DNA of 64,000 nucleotides from Diphasiastrum complanatum. Taxonomy: Eukaryota; Streptophyta; Lycopodiopsida; Lycopodiales; Lycopodiaceae. A model generated the notes under the pieces. That model saw only the letters and a program-made list of their open reading frames with translations, was not told the DNA's origin and did not search any database. This document shows positions 36,591 to 46,548 of this stretch, one piece after another. The translations under genes were made by a program, and so were the position numbers. Position 1 is the first letter of the stretch. Each line of letters opens with the position of its first letter. The DNA is taken from positions 63,781,067 to 63,845,066 of the forward strand of contig CM055100.1 of assembly GCA_029204225.1 (NCBI GenBank). Reading direction: 5' to 3'.

Positions 36591-37440
36591 AGGCGCTGAT
36601 TTACCCTGTTGATTCAAGGTGAGTTCCCAGGAGTAGTCTTGTATGGATGAAACTTTGTGGAACCTCTGTTGATGATACCTGCAATGCATTTTTGGTGAGC
36701 GAGCTGACGAAGCGCGCGGCTGTAGAGGGCCGAGGAGGAGCGCTATTCCACCAGTTCTGTCTGTGGTAAATCTTTCTCTCTCGCATAGTGAAGCGCGATG
36801 TGGAGGCCACAGTTTGATGTGCTTGGGATAAACATATTAGCGTTTAGGTGCTTTTGCCTCGTATGTTTACGCCCGGCACCGTGTGTTGAGCCCCACGTGT
36901 CCCAGGCCTAATCCGCTCCCGCCGTTTTTTTTCTTAATATTGGTCGCCGTTTTTTTTCTTGAATATTGGTTGCTCGGGTGCCACGTGTCCGGGTAATCAA
37001 AATTTATCCCATAAGTTTTCTTATGGGAACCAATATATAGCCAATGTCTCCAATTGCTTCACATGTGTGTGCTTGGGTGAGTTGGTGCCCGACACCACCT
37101 GCTTGCACCTGCCCGGTGCCTGCCTATCCATGGCTGCTCGGCGCCCCTATCTTCCTGCGACTGTGAGGCCCCCCCCCCCACCCCCCCCCTAGTTTGCCCG
37201 GTGCGCGGGTTTTGCTGCCCGGTGCCACCCATGCTGATTGGCGCCACAGGTGGGGTCCCCAGGATCGCGACACACGCTGTTGCCCGCGAAAAATCCATTT
37301 TTAATGAGCATCGTGCACGCCTGACCGGGGAAGAAAAGGGTGGCTCCACGTGTCGCACAGGCACGGGAGCGAGCGGGAGTCAATCTTGACGAAACAGAGG
37401 AAGAAGTACGGTTCTCAGGCATGTACCCAGTAAAGGGATT
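36591..37440 (+). promoter_or_regulatory. GC-rich promoter-like stretch with two ABRE/G-box sites and a TATA box
   Basis: CACGTGTC occurs at 36894-36901 and 36982-36989. A perfect 9-bp hairpin (TCCCATAAG/CTTATGGGA, loop TTTT) lies at 37007-37028, and CCAATATATAG with TATATA at 37034-37039. A C-run of 11 plus 9 bases (37169-37189) follows. ABRE-like G-boxes near a TATA box suggest a promoter. No clear gene follows, so the target, and whether it is an LTR, are unknown. Confidence 0.4.
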
Positions 37441-37477
37441 TGATTCCTCTTCTTTTTCCCATATCGCGAATAGGTAC

Positions 37478-37722
37478 TCACAAATCCTGAAGGCTGCCCT
37501 CAGGTAAAGGCAACGACCAAAAGACCAAGGAGTGTCACATTTCCAGTATGCTAAAATACACAAATTTTTGCTATTAGACCAGAAAGCCTTCATGCTCCAT
37601 CAACGAACTGGTCCATTGATCAGTTTAACAGCTGTTATCAATCTTGTAATTGTAAAGTTAAGTTATTACAAGATTTTTCTAGCTGATATATATACATGTG
37701 ATTGAGCGATTGTATATTGGTT
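37478..37722 (-). repeat. Inverted LTR arm, empty-site paralogue of the B3 insertion
   Basis: The reverse complement matches 38810-38941 joined to 43204 to about 43312, reading straight through GAAGGCTTT where B3 sits in the other copy. It directly abuts the truncated minus-strand gag at 37729. Confidence 0.88.
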
Positions 37723-37728
37723 TAGCAA

Positions 37729-38120
37729 CTATTTGAACTCGTTCAGATGGTCGCTTACTGAGGTGCCTTCGCTCATTCTAAGTGTTAGCATCTTCTTCCT
37801 CGAAAAGAGACGAGTGGACACATTTGAGTTCTCGTAGATGCTTGTAAGGATATCCCATGTTTCTTTGGAGGTGGTGTTGTTTGACATGTGAGCAATCTGA
37901 ATGTCTTTCAAATTTAGGGATACAATGGCAAGTGCTTTGCCATCCTTTGCTTCCCATGTTGGAAGCAATTTAGATTCTACTGGCTTGGATATTAAACCAT
38001 TTACGTACCCCCACAGCTCTTTCTCAATCAGGATCAATCTCTCATCTTGAACTTCCACATGTGGAAGTCATCTTTATTGAATTTGTTGATCAAGTAGATC
38101 TTTGAGATTGAACCTTCCAT
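37729..38120 (-). pseudogene. Copia Gag N-terminal part (element G3)
   Basis: Minus-strand Gag begins at about 38120 (MEGSISKIYLINKFNKDDFHMWKFKM). After a small frame problem near 38040 it continues as the ORF ending at 37729, with LWGYVNGLISKP, WEAKDGKALAIVSLNLKD and FSRKKMLTLRMSEGTS. This is the copia UBN2-type Gag, closest in this window to the G2 copy at 50997-51840. It stops where the inverted LTR arm begins. Protease, integrase and RT are absent. A PBS lies about 95 bp upstream on the same strand, so this is the true 5' end of the element. Confidence 0.85.
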
Positions 38121-38212
38121 AGCGATCGAGTAGCACATATGAAACACAAATAGAAAGAACAACTCTATAGAGTTAGAATAAATCCTGGACTCTAGCAATC
38201 CAATGAACATTG

Positions 38213-38224
38213 GCTCTGATACCA
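38213..38224 (-). other. Primer-binding site of G3
   Basis: The minus strand reads TGGTATCAGAGC. A second, mutated look-alike (TGGTATTAGAG) lies about 65 bp further out, near 38279-38289. Confidence 0.8.
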
Positions 38225-38941
38225 CTTTTGTGAGAGTAGGCACTGATATCACTCTATGGACAGAAATAGATATCAACTCTAATACCACTTCTATTGGAAG
38301 AAAAAACAAGAAAATTGCTATAACTAGGACCGTGGATTACCTGGAGAATGGAGTTACGAACAGTTCCTTGTGTGTGAAATCAGATTATCAGTGTATGAGT
38401 CATAGACTGCCGTGAAAGAGAGATTGCAAAAGGAATTAGGCGTCTGAGACAACCATGCAATCCTCTAATACTGATAACCTGATATGAAGAGAATGTAGAA
38501 TTAATTCAGGCATCAGAGACAGCCATACAATTCTCTTCTTAATAATGTTTGTGTGAGAGGAATGAGAGTTATTATTCAACAAGAATGCGAAGGTGTAGAA
38601 CAATAGCAAATCTGTATATTGATGTTGTAAATACAACAACCAGACCACAATACAATTGCGCTGATAAACGCGTGATCCTACTAACAGATTCAAGACAATT
38701 GCTAAGGTTCTAAAATAGTTCTCTCTCTCTATGACGACTAACTCTGAGGAGTCAGCTACTAATAAAAGACGTTCTTTGCTATCTGACCTTAAGTATCATG
38801 ATCCTCTCTCTCTATACAATCACTCAATCGTGTATATATATCAGTTGGAAAAATCTTGTACTAACTTAACTTTACAATTACAGGATTGATAACAACTGTT
38901 AAACTAATTAGTGGATCAGTTCGTTGATGGAGCGTGAAGGC
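38225..38941 (-). repeat. LTR of G3, inner part (interrupted by B3)
   Basis: It lies directly outside the minus-strand PBS and continues beyond B3 at 43204. AAGGC at 38937-38941 is the left target duplication of B3. Confidence 0.7.
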
Positions 38942-39533
38942 TGTCAAAATATTGGAAAAATCTATCTAATGTTGTGAGTAGGGGTCCTAAAAATGCCAAA
39001 GATGAATTAAGCTCTTTTGGCTTAGTAAAGACCCATCTTAGAATAAAATATTCAAGGTAGGTAGAAGTAGAAACTCGAGCTACCATAGGAATTGCCATTT
39101 GTACTTTATATGCCACATTTAATGCATGAAAAGACTAGGTGGCACAATTAGACATAGTAAGGTGGCTTGAATAAGTCTAGATAGCTTGAGAGGTGGATTC
39201 ACAACTCCAATTCAACTCAAAGTAGGAGGAGTGTCCATGGATCTATATATATATGATGTACTCTCATTGAGAAAATAATTTGGAGACAAGCTCTTTGTGC
39301 CCTCTCTCTCTACACGAGTTTTGTACTTTCTATTTTCTCTCTCTAGACGAGTTGAGGCATTTATTATGCTTAGTTTCATGTTTTGTTGACAGATCTTGCT
39401 TGTAACACAATAATATTTCTTGTATGATCAGCTTTCCTATTGACAACCAATGCTAGTCTGATCTTTATGGTATTATTGGGCTTAGGAGATCAAAAGTACA
39501 TGTGTAGGGCATCCCACACGTGTGAATTGATCT
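38942..39533 (+). repeat. 5' LTR of copia B3
   Basis: 592 bp starting TGTCAAAATATTGG. Shorter than the 3' LTR, partly from a small loss near 39268 (the AATGATGAAATTTGTG region). The last bases before the PBS read GAATTGATCT instead of GAATTCAACA. Confidence 0.93.
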
Positions 39534-39545
39534 TGGTATGAGAGC
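39534..39545 (+). other. Mutated primer-binding site of copia B3
   Basis: TGGTATGAGAGC: one C to G change from the initiator tRNA-Met site. Confidence 0.8.
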
Positions 39546-40278
39546 CTACCTAAGATTTACAAGCAAATCTAATCAAAAAGTTTGCAAATTTGATCAGATT
39601 TCAAGCTAGGAATTGTCTAGATTCTACTTTCTAGCTAGTTTGCAGTTTTCTGGTGATTTAGAGCTTCAAACCACTTTGAATGGTACAGATCAGGTACTGT
39701 ACAGAATTTCAGGTGCTGGCATGTGTGAAATCCACCCATTTTCAGTTTGGTGGTTCTCTCTCACCTTAGATCCAAATTTCATGGAAATTAGCCCACTAGA
39801 AAGCTAGAAATGGTAGAATTTGATGCAATTTGAATCATGACAGTTGGATAAGCCAATCAAAAGTTATAAGCCTTTGAAGAGTCGTAGGTAGGGTGCCTAG
39901 ACCTGTGGCAAATCGTGTGTACATGTCATTTATTGCTTGAATGATCACAAAATCATCCTGAACTTGAACAATCTCATCTATATGTGATTTAGACAAAAAT
40001 TTTAGGTTCTAGGCAATTTGTTTCATACAAATAGATTGTATTTGAGTCAATTTGACATTTTTGGAGTATTTCACACGTGTGAAATTCAGAGAACCATTAC
40101 TTCATCTTTTTTGATGATTCAAATCTTGTTTTAGAGAGATTGTCAAGCTAGTGAGATCTGTCTCACAGTTTTTTGCTTAGTCTTACATAGGATTTGGTTT
40201 TGTACCCTTGATTGGTTCCTATAGTGAGAAGATAAGCAATTTTTTTTCATCCATCTTTTTTTATTTCCATCATTCTTT

Positions 40279-42573
40279 ATGACTTCAATGGGTGTCTTTC
40301 TATTAGAAGCAAGTGAAAGATTGTCAACCTCCAATTACTCAATTTGGAAGGTTAGAATGGAATCTGTCTTAATACTACAAGATGTGATGGTTATTGTACT
40401 TGGAATTGAAGAAGAACCACAAATTCCTCAAGAAATTCCAAAGTACAAAAAGAGAGCTAGGATGGCTCTGCATTATATTAAGATGAATGCCTCAAATGAC
40501 ATCTTAAGAGAAATTGGTGCTTGTACTAATGTCAAAGATGCTTGGGATACTCTCAAGTCCATCTACGAGGCAAAGAATACTTCTAGACTTCTAACACTAA
40601 GAAACCAAATTTTTCAAAGTGTACAGAGAAGTGATGAATGTGCTTCAGCTTACGTAGTGAGAGTTAAAGACCTCCATAGAGAATTGTCATGCATAGCAGA
40701 CTCCATCAACCAAAATGAACTTGTTCAAGTCATACTTAATGGGTTAAAGGAGGAATATGACAACCTTGTTCAGAGTTATGCCATTAAGGAGGATCTACCA
40801 AGTTTGGAAGCACTCCAAAGTGTGCTCATTTATGAAGAATCAAGACAAGAGTATAAGCTCTTGAAAATGGAGAGACTCTCTCTCAACATTGATGGTAAAG
40901 CTCTCTTTACCAAAGACAAGCACAAGACAAGAAGTAAGAATCAACCCCAGTCCTCTTCAAGCAAGAACAATCTTATTTCCAAGGAGAAAGGAGAAGAGGA
41001 TGAGTCCTCTCAAGCTTCAACATCCAAGAAGAAGAAGAAAAACATCAAGTGTTTCTTTTGTGGAAAGAAGGGGAATTATGCCACCAATTGCTTCAAGAAG
41101 AAGAGTCAATTCAAGCAAGCCAACATTTCTAATGAAGAGAAGGAAGATGCTCATGCAAGTGATGGAGAGGGATCTCTTATGGTCTCGAGTTTTTCTTCAT
41201 CACCTTTCAAGAAGGATGGTTCGTGGTATATTGACAGTGGAGCTTCCTCACATATGTGTAGCTCCAAGCATTCTTTTTCATCCATGTCACCTTATGAAGG
41301 AGCCAAGAAGTCCATCTACACAGCAAATGATCATGAGTGTGCTATTGAAGGCATAGGGACCATTCCCTTAAAACTTTCATCATCAAAAGTCCTTTCTCTG
41401 TCTAAAGTACTTTTTGTTTCTAAGTTAACAAAAAATCTTATTAGTGTTGGGCAATTGTTTGATAGTGGACTAGATGTGAATTTCAATGTTGATACATGTA
41501 CAATCAAGAAGCATGATGAGATCCTTGCATTTGGGTCTAGATATGGTGGAATCTACAAGCTTGATCCCAAAGAGTATGCTAACTCTTGTGATACTACTTT
41601 TGCTTCTCATATGTCTTTGGAGGAACTATGGCATAGAAGGTTGGGACATCCTTACTATAATTCTATGGTGTCCATGGTCAAGAAAGCCAAAGCCATTGGC
41701 TTGCCTAATCTTATCTCCAAGAATTTCAAGCCATGTGAGGCTTGTGCCATATCTAAGTCTCATAAGAAGCCTTTTTCAAATTCATCCATCAAGACCACAC
41801 ATCCATTGGAGCTCATACACTCGGATGTGCACTTCTCATCTTCAAAGAGAAAGGGTGGTGCTACTTGATTTGTAACCTTCGAGGACATCACACTTTATAG
41901 GAGTCTTATAGGCTCTTTAATTTGGCTTACTATCACTAGACCCGATTTGAGCTATTGTGTGCACAAATTGAGTCAATTTATGAAAGATCCTAAGATCCAA
42001 CATTGGAAGATGGCCAAGAGAGTTCTAAGATATGTATCTTCTACTCAAGATTATGGTTTATTATTCAAGAATGAAAATCCAACCATTGTTGGCTATTCGG
42101 ATTCCGATTTTGCAAGTGATAAAATGGATCAAAAGTCCATTAATTCATATACTATCTTTCTTGGAGGCAATCTTGTGTCTTGGCTTTCAAAGAAGCAAGA
42201 TACCATATCCCTATCATCTTGTGAGGCCGAGTACAAAGCACTCACTACAACAACTAAAGAGGTGTTTTGGATCAAGAGGTTAATCATGGAGCTAAAGTGC
42301 ATCAAAGAGGATGATCTTCTCTTGATCAAATGTGACAACATATCGGCAGAAGCTCTTGCAAATAATCCTATTTTTCATGCAAGAAGCAAGCATATAGAAG
42401 TGGCACACCATTTTGTAAGGGAAAAGCTCATTGGAGGTGAAATCAACTTGGAACACAATGACACATCTTCATGTATTGCTGATCTTCTCACAAAGCCACT
42501 TTGCAAAAGTGCCTTCTCAAAGCATAGGTCTAATCTTGGTCTTATCTCAAGATCAATGCTTGATCCACAATAG
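40279..42573 (+). pseudogene. Copia Gag-Pol with in-frame internal deletion (element B3)
   Basis: The frame is open from 40279 to 41865 (Gag, zinc knuckle CFFCGKKGNYATNC with His-context changed to Asn, protease YIDSGASSHMC, integrase finger HRRLGHPYY ... CEAC, and the first integrase Asp in HSDVHFSS). A TGA at 41866-41868 replaces the Cys codon of the family's GGATCFVTF. Eleven bases on, the frame jumps without a shift from FVTF to EDITLYRSLIGS, deleting the integrase core and nearly all of RT, including YVDD. RNase H (GYSDSDFASD, SSCEAEYKALT) is open to 42573. One stop is the only break in a shortened Gag-Protease-RNase H protein. It cannot self-copy. Confidence 0.95.
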
Positions 42574-42591
42574 ATACATTTTTAGGAGGAG

Positions 42592-43203
42592 TGTCAAAAT
42601 ATTGGAAAAATCTATCTAATGTTGTGAGTAGGGGTCCTAAAAATGCCAAAGATGAATTAAGCTTTTTTGGCTTAGTAAAGACCCATCTTAGAATAAAATA
42701 TTTAAGGTAGGTAGAAGTAGAAACTCGAGCTACCATAGGAATTGCCATTTGTACTTTACATGCCACATTTAATGCATGAAAAGACTAGGTGGAACAATTA
42801 GACATAGTGAGGTGGCTTGAATAAGTCTAGATAGCTTGAGAGGTGGATTCACAACTCCAATTGCAACTCAAAGTAGGAGGAGAGTCCATGGATCTATATA
42901 TATGTGATGTACTCTCATTGAGAAAATGATGAAATTTGTGTAATGCAAATTTGGAGACAAGCTCTTTGTGCCCTCTCTCTCTACTTGAGTTTTGTACTTT
43001 CTATTTTCTCTCTCTAGCCGAGTTGAGGCATTTATTATGCTTAGTTTCATGTTTTGTTGACAGATCTTGCTTGTAACACAATAATATTTCTTGTATGATC
43101 AGCTTTTCTATTGACAACCAATGCTAGTCTGATCTTTATGGTATTATTGGGCTTAGGAGATCAAAAGTACATGTGTAGGGAGTCCCACACGTGTGAATTC
43201 AGC
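42592..43203 (+). repeat. 3' LTR of copia B3
   Basis: 612 bp, closely similar to the 5' LTR apart from a small gap and few substitutions. It contains CTATATATATG near 42893 and CACACGTGTG near 43187. Confidence 0.94.
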
Positions 43204-43312
43204 AAGGCTTTATGATCTGATAGCGAAAATCTGTATACTTTAACATACTGAAAATGTGACACTCCTTGGCCTTTTGGTCGTTGCTTTTACCTGAGGGTAG
43301 CCTTCAGGACTT
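43204..43312 (-). repeat. LTR of G3, outer part after B3
   Basis: It starts with the right AAGGC target copy and continues the inverted-arm sequence (CACTCCTTGGCCTTTTGGTC). Confidence 0.8.
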
Positions 43313-43420
43313 GTAAGACACCTTCGGGTTTTGGAAGACACCTTCAGCGTTTGAGAAACCTTGAAGTTCGGAAGACACCTTCGACATTTGGAAGACACCT
43401 TCAACATTTGTAGGACATCA
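43313..43420. repeat. Short minisatellite, GAAGACACCTTC unit
   Basis: About five imperfect copies of a roughly 20-bp unit containing GAAGACACCTTCGACATTTG. The following 43421-43740 is unassigned AT/T-rich sequence with TGTCGGGTTTTTTGCATTTT blocks. Confidence 0.7.
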
Positions 43421-43744
43421 CTTTTGATTTTTAGGACAGCTTTGGCCTATTGTAGGACAAGTGTCGCCCTTTTACGCCTATTGAAAATTGCATGCAAATA
43501 TGTCGTGTCAGGTTTTTTCTCAATTTTCGTCTGTGTAGAAACCTGCGTAAAACTTGCATTGTCGCCTGTCAAAAAATTCAGTGTAAAAACAATGTCGGGT
43601 TTTTTGCATTTTTCGGTTGTGCAAAAAATGCGAGTAAAACCCAGATTGTAGCAAAAGTTTATTTTTTGTAGGTTACATTTGAGAGACTAAAATTTAGAAA
43701 AGGAAGGAGGGCTGTTGGGATGAGTAGGCATTAGATTAAACTCC

Positions 43745-44430
43745 AACACAACACATTTCTCATTGAACAAAGATTCAAACCAAGCATTGTTGATTGCAAC
43801 GTCTATTCCAAGACAGTGCAGCAATCCTTCATTATCATCACCTTATACATGGATGATACATTGTTTGTCAGCAACAATACCAATTTGGTCAAGGATTCTA
43901 AGAAGATGCTATTTTCTGAGTTCGACATGACTAATCTGGGCAAAGCTCACTTCTGTTTGGGCATTCAGATCCACATATACAGAGCGAGATGACTGATCTA
44001 TATCACTCAACAAAGGTATCTTCACAATGTTCTTGACAGATACAATCTAATGAATTGTAAATTAGCTCACTCACCAATCAATCTAGGCATGTGTTTGTTA
44101 AAGGACCAATGTCCCCAGACCAAACAGGAAGAGGAGCAGATGAGAGAGTATCCTTATTGATTGATACTTGGATCTCTCATGTACGCAATGGTCTGTACAA
44201 GACCTAACATCTCTTTTGTAGTAAGCTCACTCAGCCAATATATGACTGATCTTGGCTTTACCCATTGAAAGGCTCTCATAAGAGTCATGAGATATATTTG
44301 AGCTACCATGGATCAGTGCATCTGCTATGGAGAAGTCAACAACGACAATCTTCATTAGCTCAGTGGATATTTTGATGCAAGCTAGCTTAGTCTAAAGATC
44401 AAGGCATTCATAGATGCAGATTAAGGGTGT
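43745..44430 (+). pseudogene. Copia reverse transcriptase/RNase H remnant (C-like)
   Basis: Translation from about 43750 gives FLIEQRFKPSIVDCNVYSK and then YMDDTLF, where YMDD replaces the usual YVDD. FDMTNLGKAHFCLGIQIH, a stop, ITQQRYLHNVLDRY, LILGSLMYAMVCTRP and THWKALIRVMRYI follow. It ends FIDAD at the start of RNase H. It matches the C1 RT piece near 13589-13800, which shows the same FDMTDLDEAHFCLGIQIH. At least four stops are present. No N-terminal part is nearby. The join with TGTTGGATTT at 44436 after a purine stretch may be the original 3' LTR boundary. Confidence 0.88.
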
Positions 44431-44435
44431 TGGAT

Positions 44436-44937
44436 TTCTCTCCTCCACTCTCGTAAATCCTATGTTAGTCTGCCTCCATTCATGCTACTGTATTTTACTT
44501 GTGTTGTCGCACAGTCTGCATATTTACATATAAAATAATACAGGCGAATAAAGTACAACTATCTGCATAAATACAAGTAAATTTCCACAGGTGAAAAAGG
44601 TGACACTGTATTTTTACACATGATTTGTGACAGGCAAAAAAGACGACATTGCCCTACAAATGCTAAAGGTGCCCGTATAGGAAAGCGAAGGTACCCCGTA
44701 AATCAGTTCTCAAGGCATTTGTCAGAGTGTCACGTTTTTTGCATTTTCATCAACGTTAATTTCAGCGAAGGCTAACGTTGCGGCCTTTGCATGCCCATTC
44801 CATGCACTGTGCAATAAAAATTGACAACGACAGTAGCCACCCACGATCTCCCACAGATAGCACATTCACTTTTGTACTTTCTTCATCTGCACACATGTAA
44901 AAATTATGTATATATATTGAATACCATCTGCATATTC
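44436..44937 (+). repeat. Dispersed repeat T, copy 2 (possible LTR start)
   Basis: Inverted relative to 16735-17178. It begins TGTTGGATTTCTCTCCTCC right after the RT remnant and the purine stretch AGATTAAGGG, which fits the start of a 3' LTR. Confidence 0.6.
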
Positions 44938-45119
44938 AGTGTGTGAAGCATGTATCTGAACAAAACTTCACTGATAATCAGAGATAGACATTGTAGATGC
45001 CTTCACGCAGTGATTCTTTTCTTCCAGACATATTGTCGGTAATAGGTTTATCACCTTTACAGATTGGGTGATTAGCTTTGTGAAGAACGCGGTTACGTCC
45101 ACTATTTTTTTGTGCTCAC

Positions 45120-46432
45120 CTGCATTATTGACCTATATATTTCATTATACTTAATCTGATTACAGCTTTGTTTGTTCTGTGTTCAGATTCGTGTCAATAT
45201 TGCAATGCTTTTCCATGTTCTGTCTGATTTCCTAATTACTTAATCTGGTTGTCTGCTATTCACAAATTATTATTAGTCTAGCTATTCGCGACTGATTTGA
45301 AGAAACAAAATGTTTCTATTGCCAAGGCCTTGCTAGCTCTCCACTCTGATTTTGATAGAAAAAGACACATGAAGAAAAATTGTTCGCGAACGTGAAACAC
45401 GACACGAAATTGTTTCGCGACACAAAATCATTCTTTCTCCACGAACGACCAAGAAGATCAGCCAAGTACCAAGGGGTACAAGTATTTGATCAGATATCAT
45501 GACATCAGCAGAAGTACTCTAGATCTTGGCTAATATGCCACTCTTGAAATTCGTGATTAGTTGTAGATGATTAATCTTTTTTATCTGAAAGTTACACGAT
45601 GTGACACGAAAAAGTTCGTGAACTATATACTTTCTGCTTGATGCATAATACTGTAAGATGAAAATATATAGAATACATGTCCGTCTGTGAGTGAGACAAT
45701 TTTGTAAGAGGATCAGTAGATCCAGAAGTCCGCTAGTAAGCGAGACATTATTCATGAGAGAATTGTATTTCTCTCACGCCAATGCACTATGTGGATCTAT
45801 CGCATAGTGCTTGAAAAATCAGAAGATCAATATATAATATTATAGCCATTATGCACATATTATTCTGAATGATTGTATGATCTCGAATGAATATTTGTCT
45901 GTTACTATTCGTGTATCTGATTCACTTGTTCATTCAATTCCACACATTGGTTTGATTTTGTTGAATGCTATAATAATTTATAACGTAGATCAGCAGTGTC
46001 TATCTACAATTTGGAGGATTGTAGGAATGATATAGCTGACAGTGACCAGTAATCATATCTGAATTTCACACGAACTGATTTTATTCGCGAATGTTTTCGC
46101 TTCGTGTTTCGCTTTGCGATCACTTGGCTATAAGCGTAAATCAATTTCAGGGCTCACTTAAGTTTTGTTTCGTTTCATATATTTTTGTTTCATTTCGTTT
46201 TGTCTCGTTACAGATCCTAATTGACCTTTTCATGAATTCTTCTCTTTCATCTAGTTTCGCTTTGTTTCGTTTCATTGTAGAGCTTGACTAGATCGCGAAT
46301 TCTTCTCGAGCAAAAATTATTTGTGCTCAGAATAGTTTTGCGATATTGTTCAAGAGATTTCTATTAGTTCGTTACCAGAATTTTACTAGAATTTTGAATT
46401 TGCACAATTTGCACATTTAGATTTTTCCATCA
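45120..46432 (+). repeat. Composite LTR of C-like element C2
   Basis: 45130-45310 resembles the C1 LTR. 45500-46130 resembles the minus-strand LTR at 5526-6192. The stretch ends CCATCA just before a primer-binding site at 46434. It may be one long LTR or two nested pieces. Confidence 0.6.
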
Positions 46433-46433
46433 G

Positions 46434-46445
46434 TGGTATCAGAGC
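46434..46445 (+). other. Primer-binding site of C2
   Basis: TGGTATCAGAGC after the LTR end. Confidence 0.88.
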
Positions 46446-46548
46446 CTACCTTGTCATAGTCTGACATAGTTGAAAAAGCTATCAGATCTAGGAGGCTAAG
46501 CATTCAAAGAAAGAACCATTAACAAGTGAGAACACAAATTCAAGAGCA

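Larger units (their letters stand above)
38942..43203 (+). mobile_element. Copia B3, nearly complete, with internal deletion
   Basis: 5' LTR 38942-39533, PBS 39534-39545, gag-pol 40279-42573, 3' LTR 42592-43203. AAGGC flanks it at 38937-38941 and 43204-43208, and the inverted paralogue at 37478-37722 shows the single-copy empty site. The element has lost about 1.69 kb between integrase and the end of RT compared with B1. Confidence 0.95.

Noticed and set aside
37059-37593. Minus-strand ORFs of 101 and 134 codons
   Set aside because: Open mainly because of GC-rich composition. They overlap in different frames and run into the inverted LTR arm.
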